From Prevotella sp. UBA2755 (GTDB lineage: Bacteria > Bacteroidota > Bacteroidia > Bacteroidales > Bacteroidaceae): a stretch of DNA of 8,478 bases. Where the stretch lies: the NCBI GenBank assembly GCA_002353225.1, contig DEJF01000066.1, forward strand, positions 1-8,478. The letters are read 5' to 3'. Of this stretch, positions 1 to 5,689 are shown piece after piece. The number at the start of each line of letters is the position of its first letter. Position 1 is the first letter of the stretch. Made by a program: the position numbers and the translations under genes. The notes under the pieces were generated by a model. It searched no databases. It was not told where the DNA came from and worked only from the letters and a program-made list of their open reading frames with translations.

Positions 1-2009
1 TCGAAGAAGATATCACTCGACAAACTGTCCCAGTTGCCGTCGAAAGCAAGCCCCAGAAGTTCTCCCTTATTATTAAAGATAGGTGAACCGGAGTTACCAC
101 CAGTGATATCGTTATTAGAGAGGAAACAGAGTTGCAGGGTGCCTGTCAACTTATCGGCATAAGGTCCGAAGTCTTTGCTGGACAACAGGTCGTGCATGAC
201 AGGCTCTGCGAAATACTCGAAGTTATCGTCTGCCTTCTGCATCTTTTCCCACAGACTACGAGCCGTGGTATAATAGCCTGAGGGACGACCGCCAAGGGTA
301 TATTCCCCTATCTGTCCGTAGGTCATACGCATGGTGAAGTTAGCGTCTGAGTAGTTGGGCATATCCTGTTCCATGCGCAGTTTTGCGGCACAGAGATATT
401 TCTCCTGCTCAGCGATATCGTTTGTCAGTTGCTTACGGTCTGCCCCTATCTTAGCAAGCAGTTCGGTCAGGTCGAGTCCATACTGCACGCCCAAGTCCTT
501 GGTATAACTCTTCTTGTTGACATAGATGGGTTTTCCGCTCTTCATCAACATCGACTTCTTATAGAGGGTATTGACATAGGCGGTATAGTCGCCACGGAAC
601 TTCTCGTCAATGGTCTTATAGAAAGCAGGAAGATAGTCAGCATTCGTCATCTGTGTGCGATAGTTCTTCAGCAGGGCGGCAAGGATCTCTATATCCGTTG
701 CCGCATCCCATGCCTCACTATTATCATCGAACTGGATATACTGTTTCTTGGGTTTGTCCTCTGGTCCCTGTACCTTCATACCCCAGTTACTTCTCCATGC
801 ACGGGTCGACAACTGGTCTTGCGCGAGGAAGGTCTCTGTGAACAGGGTGCGGATACGGGTCAGTGCAAGACGTTTCTGGTAGAGTTCCGCCATCTTGTCG
901 AAATCGAGTTGTCCTTTCAGATAGCCCGTCTCGTTCTGCCACTGTCTGAGCTTCATCTCAAAATCCTGTTTCTGCTGGATGAGTCCGATGCTATCGATAC
1001 ATTTGTTCATACCCATCGAGTTCTTCCAGTAGTTAGAACTGTTAGCATATTTAGAGTCGTATTTGATGCGGACAGCCTCATCAGCACGCATGTGACGAAG
1101 CATGATCTCCTGCTTCACACCACGAACCTGCACACGAGGGGCATTGATAGCATCGTGACGCTCCTTGATACCATAACTGCTGAGGTAACGACTGGTAGAG
1201 CCGGGATAACCCATAATCATCGCGAAGTCACCAGGCTTATAACCGTCCATCGACACCTTAGCCCATGATTTAGGATGATAGGGTACGTTGTCCTTGGAGT
1301 ACTTTGCTGGACCGTTGGTCTTAGGGTCGGCATAGATGCGGAACACACTATAGTCACAGGTCTGACGGGGCCACATCCAATTGTCTGTCTCACCACCAAA
1401 CTTACCCATCGACTTGGGAACAGCGAATACCAAGCGTACATCCTCAAAGTCACGATAGGTCGTCATGTAGTATTTGTTACCCTCATAGAAAGGCAGCACC
1501 TCCACACGCAGGGTGGAGTCCTGCTGGCGGATCTCCTTTTGCCAGGCGTTCTGGATAGAGTCCACAAACTCCTCGGTCTTCTCTGCCGTGAGGGTGTCGA
1601 TACCCAATGCCTTCAGACTGTCTGTCACATCTTTCTGCTCCACCATGAAACTCACGAAGAGGTCTTCATTGGGCAGTTCCTCATCGTAGTTGTTAGCAAT
1701 AAAACCGTTCAGCATATAGTCGTGCTCAACGGTGGAATGCTTGCGGATGCACTCAAAACCACAATGGTGGTTGGTGAATACCAGTCCGTCGGGTGATACG
1801 ACGACACCCGAGCAATAGCCACCAAAGTTGATAACAGCGTTCTTCACGGCATTGTCACTTTGGTAGAGTTGCTCCATAGGGAGTTGGAAACCGTACTGCT
1901 TCATCTGTTCAAAGATGGCAGTAGGCAGGTTGTAGAGTGTCCACATACCCTCATCGGCATGGGCTCCAAGGGAGCAAAGACACATCAGGGATAATAATAA
2001 CTTCTTCAT
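1..2009 (-). CDS. S46 family dipeptidyl-peptidase, DPP7-type, C-terminus cut off
   Basis: Periplasmic serine exopeptidase that should release dipeptides from the N-termini of oligopeptides. I translated 669 codons with no stop; DPP7/DPP11 proteins are about 710-720 aa, so roughly 45-50 residues are missing beyond base 1. A signal peptide (MKKLLLSLMCLCSLGAHA, cleavage near residue 18) precedes DEGMW, a typical mature start of the family. The triad is visible: TNHHCG (His82), WPRQTCDY (Asp219, placed by spacing) and GGNSGSP (Ser640). Gly658 lies 18 residues after the serine, the same offset as Ser655 to residue 673 in P. gingivalis enzymes. There Gly marks DPP7 (hydrophobic P1) and Arg marks DPP11 (Asp/Glu P1), so a DPP7-like specificity is inferred. 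An in-frame ATG at 2018 would add MND and overlap the flippase gene by 8 bp; I chose 2009 because it gives a standard signal peptide. It is the last gene of the operon seen here. Confidence 0.95.
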   Translation of the reverse strand, partial: MKKLLLSLMCLCSLGAHADEGMWTLYNLPTAIFEQMKQYGFQLPMEQLYQSDNAVKNAVINFGGYCSGVVVSPDGLVFTNHHCGFECIRKHSTVEHDYMLNGFIANNYDEELPNEDLFVSFMVEQKDVTDSLKALGIDTLTAEKTEEFVDSIQNAWQKEIRQQDSTLRVEVLPFYEGNKYYMTTYRDFEDVRLVFAVPKSMGKFGGETDNWMWPRQTCDYSVFRIYADPKTNGPAKYSKDNVPYHPKSWAKVSMDGYKPGDFAMIMGYPGSTSRYLSSYGIKERHDAINAPRVQVRGVKQEIMLRHMRADEAVRIKYDSKYANSSNYWKNSMGMNKCIDSIGLIQQKQDFEMKLRQWQNETGYLKGQLDFDKMAELYQKRLALTRIRTLFTETFLAQDQLSTRAWRSNWGMKVQGPEDKPKKQYIQFDDNSEAWDAATDIEILAALLKNYRTQMTNADYLPAFYKTIDEKFRGDYTAYVNTLYKKSMLMKSGKPIYVNKKSYTKDLGVQYGLDLTELLAKIGADRKQLTNDIAEQEKYLCAAKLRMEQDMPNYSDANFTMRMTYGQIGEYTLGGRPSGYYTTARSLWEKMQKADDNFEYFAEPVMHDLLSSKDFGPYADKLTGTLQLCFLSNNDITGGNSGSPIFNNKGELLGLAFDGNWDSLSSDIFF

Positions 2010-2010
2010 A

Positions 2011-3456
2011 TCATTCATGTTTGATCTTTAATTTCTTCAATAATGGCTCCAAGGGCAGGTCACGCTTGATGATGACTCCTACGAAGAGCAGGATGAATAG
2101 CGTATTGACTGCCAACGATACCCAGAGCGACTGACTGTCTCTGACAACAGCCATCACCGCAAATGCCACGATGGTAAGACATACATAGAGGGCGATCTCC
2201 TTCAACGGATAGTCGATAGGATAGTATTTCTGTCCTACGACATAGGAGATGAGCATGGCGACACCATAGCCGGCGAAGCCTCCCCATGCACAAGCCATGA
2301 AACCGTATTTCGGTACGAAGATGACATTGACGGCAAGTAATACGGCACAGCCGATACCTGAGAAGATAGCACCCCAGATGGTCTTATCAATCAACTTATA
2401 CCAGAACGACAGGTTGAAATAGACACCCATCATAATCTCTGCCGCCATGACGATAGGTACGACACGCAGACCCGTCCAGTAGTCTCGTCCGATGATATAC
2501 TTCAGGATATCCATATAGCCCACCACCATGAGGAAGGCAAGGAGGGTGAAGATGATGAAGTATTTCATCGCCTTGGCATACATCTCATGGGAGTCCTTAT
2601 CCTTGACACCTGCGAAGACGATAGGCTCATAGGCAAAGCGGAACGCCTGGGTGATCATCGCCATGATCATGGCTATCTTCGAACAGGCACCATAGATTCC
2701 CAACTGTGCCTGCATGTCCTCACCTTTATATATATAAGGGAACAGCATCTTGTCGGCTGTCTGGTTCAGGATACCTGCAATGCCGAGTACGAGGATAGGC
2801 CATGAGTAACTGAGCATGGTACGCAGCAACTGGGTGTCGAGTCTCCAACGGAACCCTGTGTACTCGGTGATGAGACAGACGGCAAGCATCACCGTACAGA
2901 ACAGGTTGATATAGAACGCATAACCCACATCCTTACCGTCGAGCCATGCGAAATAGATGACGTTCAGGAGAATGCTGACGATGATATTCAGCAGTTTCAA
3001 TGCCGCAAACTTCATCGCTTTCTTCTGTTGACGAAGGTGGGCAAAGGGAATACAGAGGAAAGCGTCAATGGCTACTGTCACTGCCATCACACCCACATAC
3101 TCCGGGTGGTCGCCATAGCCCATCACCTGACTGAGGGGTGAGAGGAACAGCAATACCAATGCGGCAAACAATAAGGAGATACTGCCCACACTGATGAGGG
3201 TCGTCGAATAGACGGTCTGCGAGTCGGTATGTGTCTTGTTGGTGAAACGGAAATAGGTAGTCTCCATGCCGAAGGTCAGCAGCACCATCACCAGTGCCGT
3301 ATAGGCGTAGATATTCGTGATGACACCATAGCCTCCACTCGCTGCCGACAGTTGTGCCGTATAGAGGGGCACCAGCAGATAGTTCAGGAAGCGTCCGATG
3401 ATGCTCGAGAGTCCGTAAATGGCTGTATCCTTAAAGATGGTTGTTAACTTTCCCAT
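2011..3456 (-). CDS. Oligosaccharide/polysaccharide flippase, MOP superfamily (Wzx-like)
   Basis: A 481-aa polytopic inner-membrane protein with about 12-14 hydrophobic helices, matching the usual length of Wzx/MATE-like lipid-linked glycan flippases. The N-terminus (DTAIYGLSSIIGRFLNYLLV) is typical of the conserved Bacteroidota polysaccharide biosynthesis flippases. The central region holds the polar-flanked YSWPILVLGIAGILNQTADK motif (about residues 217-236) common in this group, and the tail is basic (LKKLKIKHE). The expected role is to move an undecaprenyl-linked saccharide from the cytoplasmic to the periplasmic face; the substrate cannot be read from sequence. No glycosyltransferases or polymerase lie nearby, so this is not an obvious capsule or O-antigen locus. 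The stop codon is separated by one base from the peptidase start, which suggests coupled translation. The start is preceded directly by an 8-bp repeat array and lacks a Shine-Dalgarno sequence. Confidence 0.9.
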   Translation of the reverse strand: MGKLTTIFKDTAIYGLSSIIGRFLNYLLVPLYTAQLSAASGGYGVITNIYAYTALVMVLLTFGMETTYFRFTNKTHTDSQTVYSTTLISVGSISLLFAALVLLFLSPLSQVMGYGDHPEYVGVMAVTVAIDAFLCIPFAHLRQQKKAMKFAALKLLNIIVSILLNVIYFAWLDGKDVGYAFYINLFCTVMLAVCLITEYTGFRWRLDTQLLRTMLSYSWPILVLGIAGILNQTADKMLFPYIYKGEDMQAQLGIYGACSKIAMIMAMITQAFRFAYEPIVFAGVKDKDSHEMYAKAMKYFIIFTLLAFLMVVGYMDILKYIIGRDYWTGLRVVPIVMAAEIMMGVYFNLSFWYKLIDKTIWGAIFSGIGCAVLLAVNVIFVPKYGFMACAWGGFAGYGVAMLISYVVGQKYYPIDYPLKEIALYVCLTIVAFAVMAVVRDSQSLWVSLAVNTLFILLFVGVIIKRDLPLEPLLKKLKIKHE

Positions 3457-3460
3457 AATT

Positions 3461-3508
3461 CAGTAATTCGGAATGTCGGTATTTCGAGATCTCGGTATCT
3501 CGATATTA
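3461..3508 (-). repeat. Degenerate 8-bp tandem array, six units, between spm fusion and flippase
   Basis: Read on the minus strand, 48 bases divide into six 8-mers with consensus ARATACCG. Units include AGATACCG, AGATCTCG, AAATACCG and ACATTCCG; the first unit (TAATATCG) contains the TAA stop of the spm fusion and the last (AATTACTG) ends 4 bases before the flippase ATG. The CG at positions 7-8 is kept in five of the six units. The array fills the whole gap between two genes of one operon, so copy number would set the distance between stop and start. Function is unknown. Confidence 0.7.
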
Positions 3509-4738
3509 TCCAAAGAATAAATAACAAATCGCAATCGCCGCTATGATACCAGCCAAGTCGGCTATCAAGCCGCAGGCTACGGCATGACGGGTCTTGGCAA
3601 TACCCACTGAACCGAAATAAACGGCAAGGATATAGAAGGTGGTATCCGTGGAGCCTTGGAAGACGCACGACAGTCTGCCGACAAACGAGTCGGCTCCGTA
3701 GGTTGTCATCGCATCGACCATCATACCTCTCGCTCCACTACCTGACAGGGGTTTCATCATTGCCGTCGGCATGGCATCGACCCACTGGGCATTGGCACCA
3801 GTCAGTTCCACACACCAGTGCATTCCGCCTATCAGCATATCCATCGCTCCAGAGGCACGGAACACGCCAATACCCACAAGGATAGCGACGAGGTAAGGGA
3901 TGATGCGGACTGCTGTCTGGAAACCGTCTTTCGCTCCTTCGATGAAGGCATCATAGACATTCACCTTCTTACGCACTCCAGCAGCGATGAAACTGACGAT
4001 AATCACCATCAGCAGGATATTCGCAACGGTGGTGCTTACCTTGTTCATCGACTCACCGTCTAACTGGGAGAAGCCCCAGATGATACCGGCGACTACCGCA
4101 CAGGCTCCTCCTAAGGTGAGCAGCAGGGTACGGTTCAGCAGGTTGATATGCTGGAAGATAGAGGTGACGATGATACCTGCCAGGGTCGAGAAGAACGTGG
4201 CAAGGAGAATGGGGATGAAGATATCGGTAGGCTGTGCTGCCCCCATCTGCACACGGTATACCATGATAGAGACGGGGATGAGAGTCAGTCCACTGGTGTT
4301 CAGCACGAGGAACATGATCATCGGGTTCCATGCCGTGTCTTTCTTGGGGTTCAGTTCCTGCATCTGCTCCATCGCCTTCAGTCCGAGGGGTGTAGCGGCA
4401 TTATCGAGTCCCAGCATATTGGCTGCGATATTCATAAAGATAGAGCCAGTGACAGGGTGTCCCTTAGGAATCTCCGGAAACAGTTTCGTGAACACAGGAG
4501 ACAGCAGTCGTGCCAACACATTGACGACACCACCTTTCTCTCCGACTTTCATCACACCCAACCAGAGTGACAACACACCAGTCAGTCCCAACGAAATCTC
4601 AAATGCTGTCTTAGATGATGAAAATGTAGAATCCATCATCGCTGGGAACACATCCAAGTCTCCCCAGAATACCAGTTTCACCGTTGCTATCACAAAGGCA
4701 AGCAGGAAAAAGGCTACCCAAATATAATTTAATACCAT
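3506..4738 (-). CDS. Fused SpmA-SpmB nucleoside recognition (Gate) domain membrane protein
   Basis: A 410-aa membrane protein joining the two separate Bacillus spore maturation proteins SpmA (about 196 aa) and SpmB (about 178 aa). Residues 1 to about 200 match SpmA: GLDNAATPLGLKAMEQM (110-126), FLVLNTSGLTLIP (143-155) and QPTDIFIPILLAT (169-181). Residues about 253-410 match SpmB: GAKDGFQTAVRIIPYLVAIL (268-287), KPLSGSGARGMM (329-340) and QGSTDTTFYILAVYFGSVGI (361-380). Between them, about residues 203-252, lie two linker helices. Each half carries a Gate domain, a fold shared with concentrative nucleoside transporters. In Bacillus the pair affects spore core dehydration; the transported substrate is not established, and the job in a non-sporulating bacterium is unknown. 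The fusion itself is familiar in Bacteroidota. The ATG lies 3 bp after the stop of the four-helix gene, so cotranscription is very likely. Confidence 0.92.
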   Translation of the reverse strand: MVLNYIWVAFFLLAFVIATVKLVFWGDLDVFPAMMDSTFSSSKTAFEISLGLTGVLSLWLGVMKVGEKGGVVNVLARLLSPVFTKLFPEIPKGHPVTGSIFMNIAANMLGLDNAATPLGLKAMEQMQELNPKKDTAWNPMIMFLVLNTSGLTLIPVSIMVYRVQMGAAQPTDIFIPILLATFFSTLAGIIVTSIFQHINLLNRTLLLTLGGACAVVAGIIWGFSQLDGESMNKVSTTVANILLMVIIVSFIAAGVRKKVNVYDAFIEGAKDGFQTAVRIIPYLVAILVGIGVFRASGAMDMLIGGMHWCVELTGANAQWVDAMPTAMMKPLSGSGARGMMVDAMTTYGADSFVGRLSCVFQGSTDTTFYILAVYFGSVGIAKTRHAVACGLIADLAGIIAAIAICYLFFG

Positions 4739-4741
4739 AGT

Positions 4742-5422
4742 CTATTGTTTTAAAGGTTTTTTAGGTGTGGTAGGTTCAGTAGGGTTGTTAGGGATGGTAG
4801 GTGTGGTAGGTTCAGTAGGGTTGGTAGGGTTGTTAGGGTCTTGTTCCCTACCAAACCTACTATCCCTACCAAACCTACCATCCCTATATTGAACTCTCTT
4901 CCAATAGCGCTGTTCTTTGACACCACCTTGTTCCAAGAATTTCCTATTAATATATTTGATATATCCATGCAACATGGACAATGCCTGATAAATCACTATC
5001 AAAGCAATATTGGCAATATCCTCGGCACTCCTGCCATTTATCTGTCGCATATAGTAGGCTGTATCGTTATGCTTCTTGAAACGAGGTACACATGCTTTGT
5101 ATTTCTCATGCTCTTGATCCCAGATAGTCAGCCCATGGATACGAAGATAGTCTTGAAAGTCTTCTTTCAGTTCTTCCAGACTACCTTTAGCAATAACGGT
5201 CAGTTTATGCTCACTGTCTGTTGAGCCTTCTGCGTCACTATATCCTTCCACGATATTCTGTTTTCCTGAGCGTGCCGCCTGCTGCATCTGGTCTGCCGTG
5301 CGGTCATGTCCACGATCCAAGAAATGGTCGACGAAATAGCAGGTAATATCAAAGACGCAGATAGTCTTCTGATAGACTTTCAGCGTCTTGTAACTGTCGA
5401 TTTTCCTTTCATCGTCTTCCAT
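4742..5422 (-). CDS. Four-helix-bundle protein with suffix domain and Pro/Thr/Asn repeat tail
   Basis: A 226-aa soluble protein without a signal peptide. Residues about 10-95 resemble the four helix bundle family (S23/23S rRNA intervening-sequence protein, related in fold to the DGR accessory protein Avd): YKTLKVYQKTICVFDITCYF, then QQAARSGKQNIVEGYSDAE (48-66), a hallmark stretch. Residues about 96-172 match what I remember as the four helix bundle suffix domain, with a helix at 133-160 (EDIANIALIVIYQALSMLHG). The tail is low complexity: RDGRFG/RDSRFG (180-191) followed by NPTEPTTP twice (201-208, 213-220). Molecular function is unknown; RNA or nucleic-acid binding is guessed from relatives. 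In-frame stops about 25 bases upstream fix the start as this ATG. It heads the operon directly behind duplicated promoter elements. No reverse transcriptase or 23S rRNA is in the window. Confidence 0.82.
   Translation of the reverse strand: MEDDERKIDSYKTLKVYQKTICVFDITCYFVDHFLDRGHDRTADQMQQAARSGKQNIVEGYSDAEGSTDSEHKLTVIAKGSLEELKEDFQDYLRIHGLTIWDQEHEKYKACVPRFKKHNDTAYYMRQINGRSAEDIANIALIVIYQALSMLHGYIKYINRKFLEQGGVKEQRYWKRVQYRDGRFGRDSRFGREQDPNNPTNPTEPTTPTIPNNPTEPTTPKKPLKQ
4762..4829. repeat. 36-bp in-frame direct repeat in four-helix gene tail
   Basis: Positions 4762-4793 and 4798-4829 match over 32 bases with one mismatch (4788 t against 4824 g). The period is 36 bp, exactly 12 codons, and gives the two NPTEPTTP segments of the protein tail. 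Loss or gain of a unit would not shift the frame. Confidence 0.9.
4789..4886. repeat. Imperfect inverted repeat, 41-bp arms, 16-bp loop
   Basis: The left arm 4789-4829 and the reverse complement of the right arm 4846-4886 agree at 36 of 41 positions. The loop is 4830-4845. The arms are G-rich on the plus strand at left and C-rich at right, so both DNA strands and the mRNA of the four-helix gene could fold into a long hairpin ending 45 nt before the gene's stop. There is no following U-run in either direction, so it is not an intrinsic terminator. Confidence 0.85.
4850..4885 (-). repeat. 18-bp direct repeat, two units, coding RDGRFG/RDSRFG
   Basis: On the minus strand 4885-4868 and 4867-4850 are 18-mers differing at one base. 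They encode a six-residue Arg/Gly/Phe repeat at residues 180-191 and form part of the right arm of the larger inverted repeat. The start of a further unit (AGGG) continues into 4849-4846. Confidence 0.85.
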
Positions 5423-5426
5423 TCTG

Positions 5427-5461
5427 CAAAGGTACGAAAATTTCTATTAACGAGAACAAAA
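5427..5461 (-). promoter_or_regulatory. Proximal Bacteroidota-type promoter, copy 1 of a 35-bp direct repeat
   Basis: The minus strand carries TACCTTTG at 5434-5427, an exact match to the Bacteroidota -7 consensus TAnnTTTG, followed by CAG. A TTTG at 5460-5457 could serve as the -33 element; the 22-nt spacer is slightly long. The whole 35-bp block is identical to 5575-5609. Only 4 bases separate the -7 element from the ATG at 5422, so transcripts from here would have almost no leader. Confidence 0.7.
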
Positions 5462-5479
5462 GAAATTGATTTCTTTTGT
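5456..5479. promoter_or_regulatory. Perfect 11-bp-arm inverted repeat over the proximal -33 element
   Basis: ACAAAAGAAAT (5456-5466) and ATTTCTTTTGT (5469-5479) are exact reverse complements around a 2-nt spacer. The left arm covers the TTTG proposed as -33 of the proximal promoter. The corresponding place beside the distal promoter copy has diverged and is not palindromic. It may be a protein-binding operator; no T-run follows, so a terminator is unlikely. Confidence 0.5.
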
Positions 5480-5517
5480 CGAGTGTGAGAAATTTATCTA
5501 ATAAGTGAGAAGAATAC

Positions 5518-5541
5518 AAAAGGAAAACTTGTTTTTCTTTT
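5518..5541. repeat. Near-perfect 11-bp-arm inverted repeat between the two promoter copies
   Basis: AAAAGGAAAAC (5518-5528) and GTTTTTCTTTT (5531-5541) are complementary at 10 of 11 positions around a 2-nt spacer. It has the same length and layout as the palindrome at 5456-5479 but a different sequence. It lies within the leader that would be made from the distal promoter. It is A/T-rich, so chance is a real alternative. Confidence 0.4.
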
Positions 5542-5574
5542 TATTTTCGAACGTCAGTACCTTCAAACGTAGTT

Positions 5575-5609
5575 CAAAGGTACGAAAATTTCTATTAACG
5601 AGAACAAAA
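5575..5609 (-). promoter_or_regulatory. Distal Bacteroidota-type promoter, copy 2 of the 35-bp direct repeat
   Basis: This block is identical base for base to 5427-5461, with TACCTTTG at 5582-5575 and TTTG at 5608-5605. A transcript from here would carry a leader of about 145 nt before the four-helix ATG. A second -7-like site, TACGTTTG at 5571-5564, follows directly. A 7-bp inverted repeat, GTACCTT (5557-5563) with AAGGTAC (5577-5583), overlaps the -7 element. The block lies just after the terminator of the upstream lipoprotein gene, where an operon promoter would be expected. Confidence 0.65.
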
Positions 5610-5618
5610 TAAATTCAC

Positions 5619-5647
5619 AAAAAAAGAACGCCTGCATCACGCAGGCG
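5619..5647 (-). terminator. Rho-independent terminator of the minus-strand lipoprotein gene
   Basis: CGCCTGC (5629-5635) and GCAGGCG (5641-5647) form a perfect 7-bp GC-rich stem with a 5-nt loop. On the minus strand the stem is followed by TTC and seven T residues (5625-5619). It starts 42 bp after the stop of the lipoprotein gene and isolates it from the operon to the left. Confidence 0.9.
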
Positions 5648-5689
5648 CTCTCTAAAAAGATTGTTTATAATCGTATTTGATGGGTCGAA

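Noticed and set aside
429..1796. Long plus-strand open frames (279 and 173 codons) in the left region
   Set aside because: They lie opposite the S46 peptidase, which is continuous with all catalytic motifs; the plus-strand products have no recognisable domain.
2723..2740. Palindrome-like CCTTTATATATATAAGG run inside the flippase gene
   Set aside because: It codes for the Tyr-rich stretch FPYIYKG in frame; a simple TA run in coding DNA is not evidence of a site.
3987..4727. 246-codon plus-strand open frame
   Set aside because: It is antisense to the SpmA half of the fusion, whose protein matches a known family along its whole length.
4762..4886. CRISPR array
   Set aside because: The repeats are contiguous, in-frame coding units with no unique spacers of constant length.
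4742..5422. Diversity-generating retroelement or 23S rRNA intervening sequence
   Set aside because: The four-helix protein is related to Avd and IVS proteins, but there is no reverse transcriptase, template/variable repeat pair or rRNA in the window.
5427..5609. 35-bp direct repeat as ends of an insertion sequence or miniature element
   Set aside because: The copies are in the same orientation, have no target duplication or terminal inverted repeats that I can see, and each holds a promoter-like site; a dispersed repeat remains possible.
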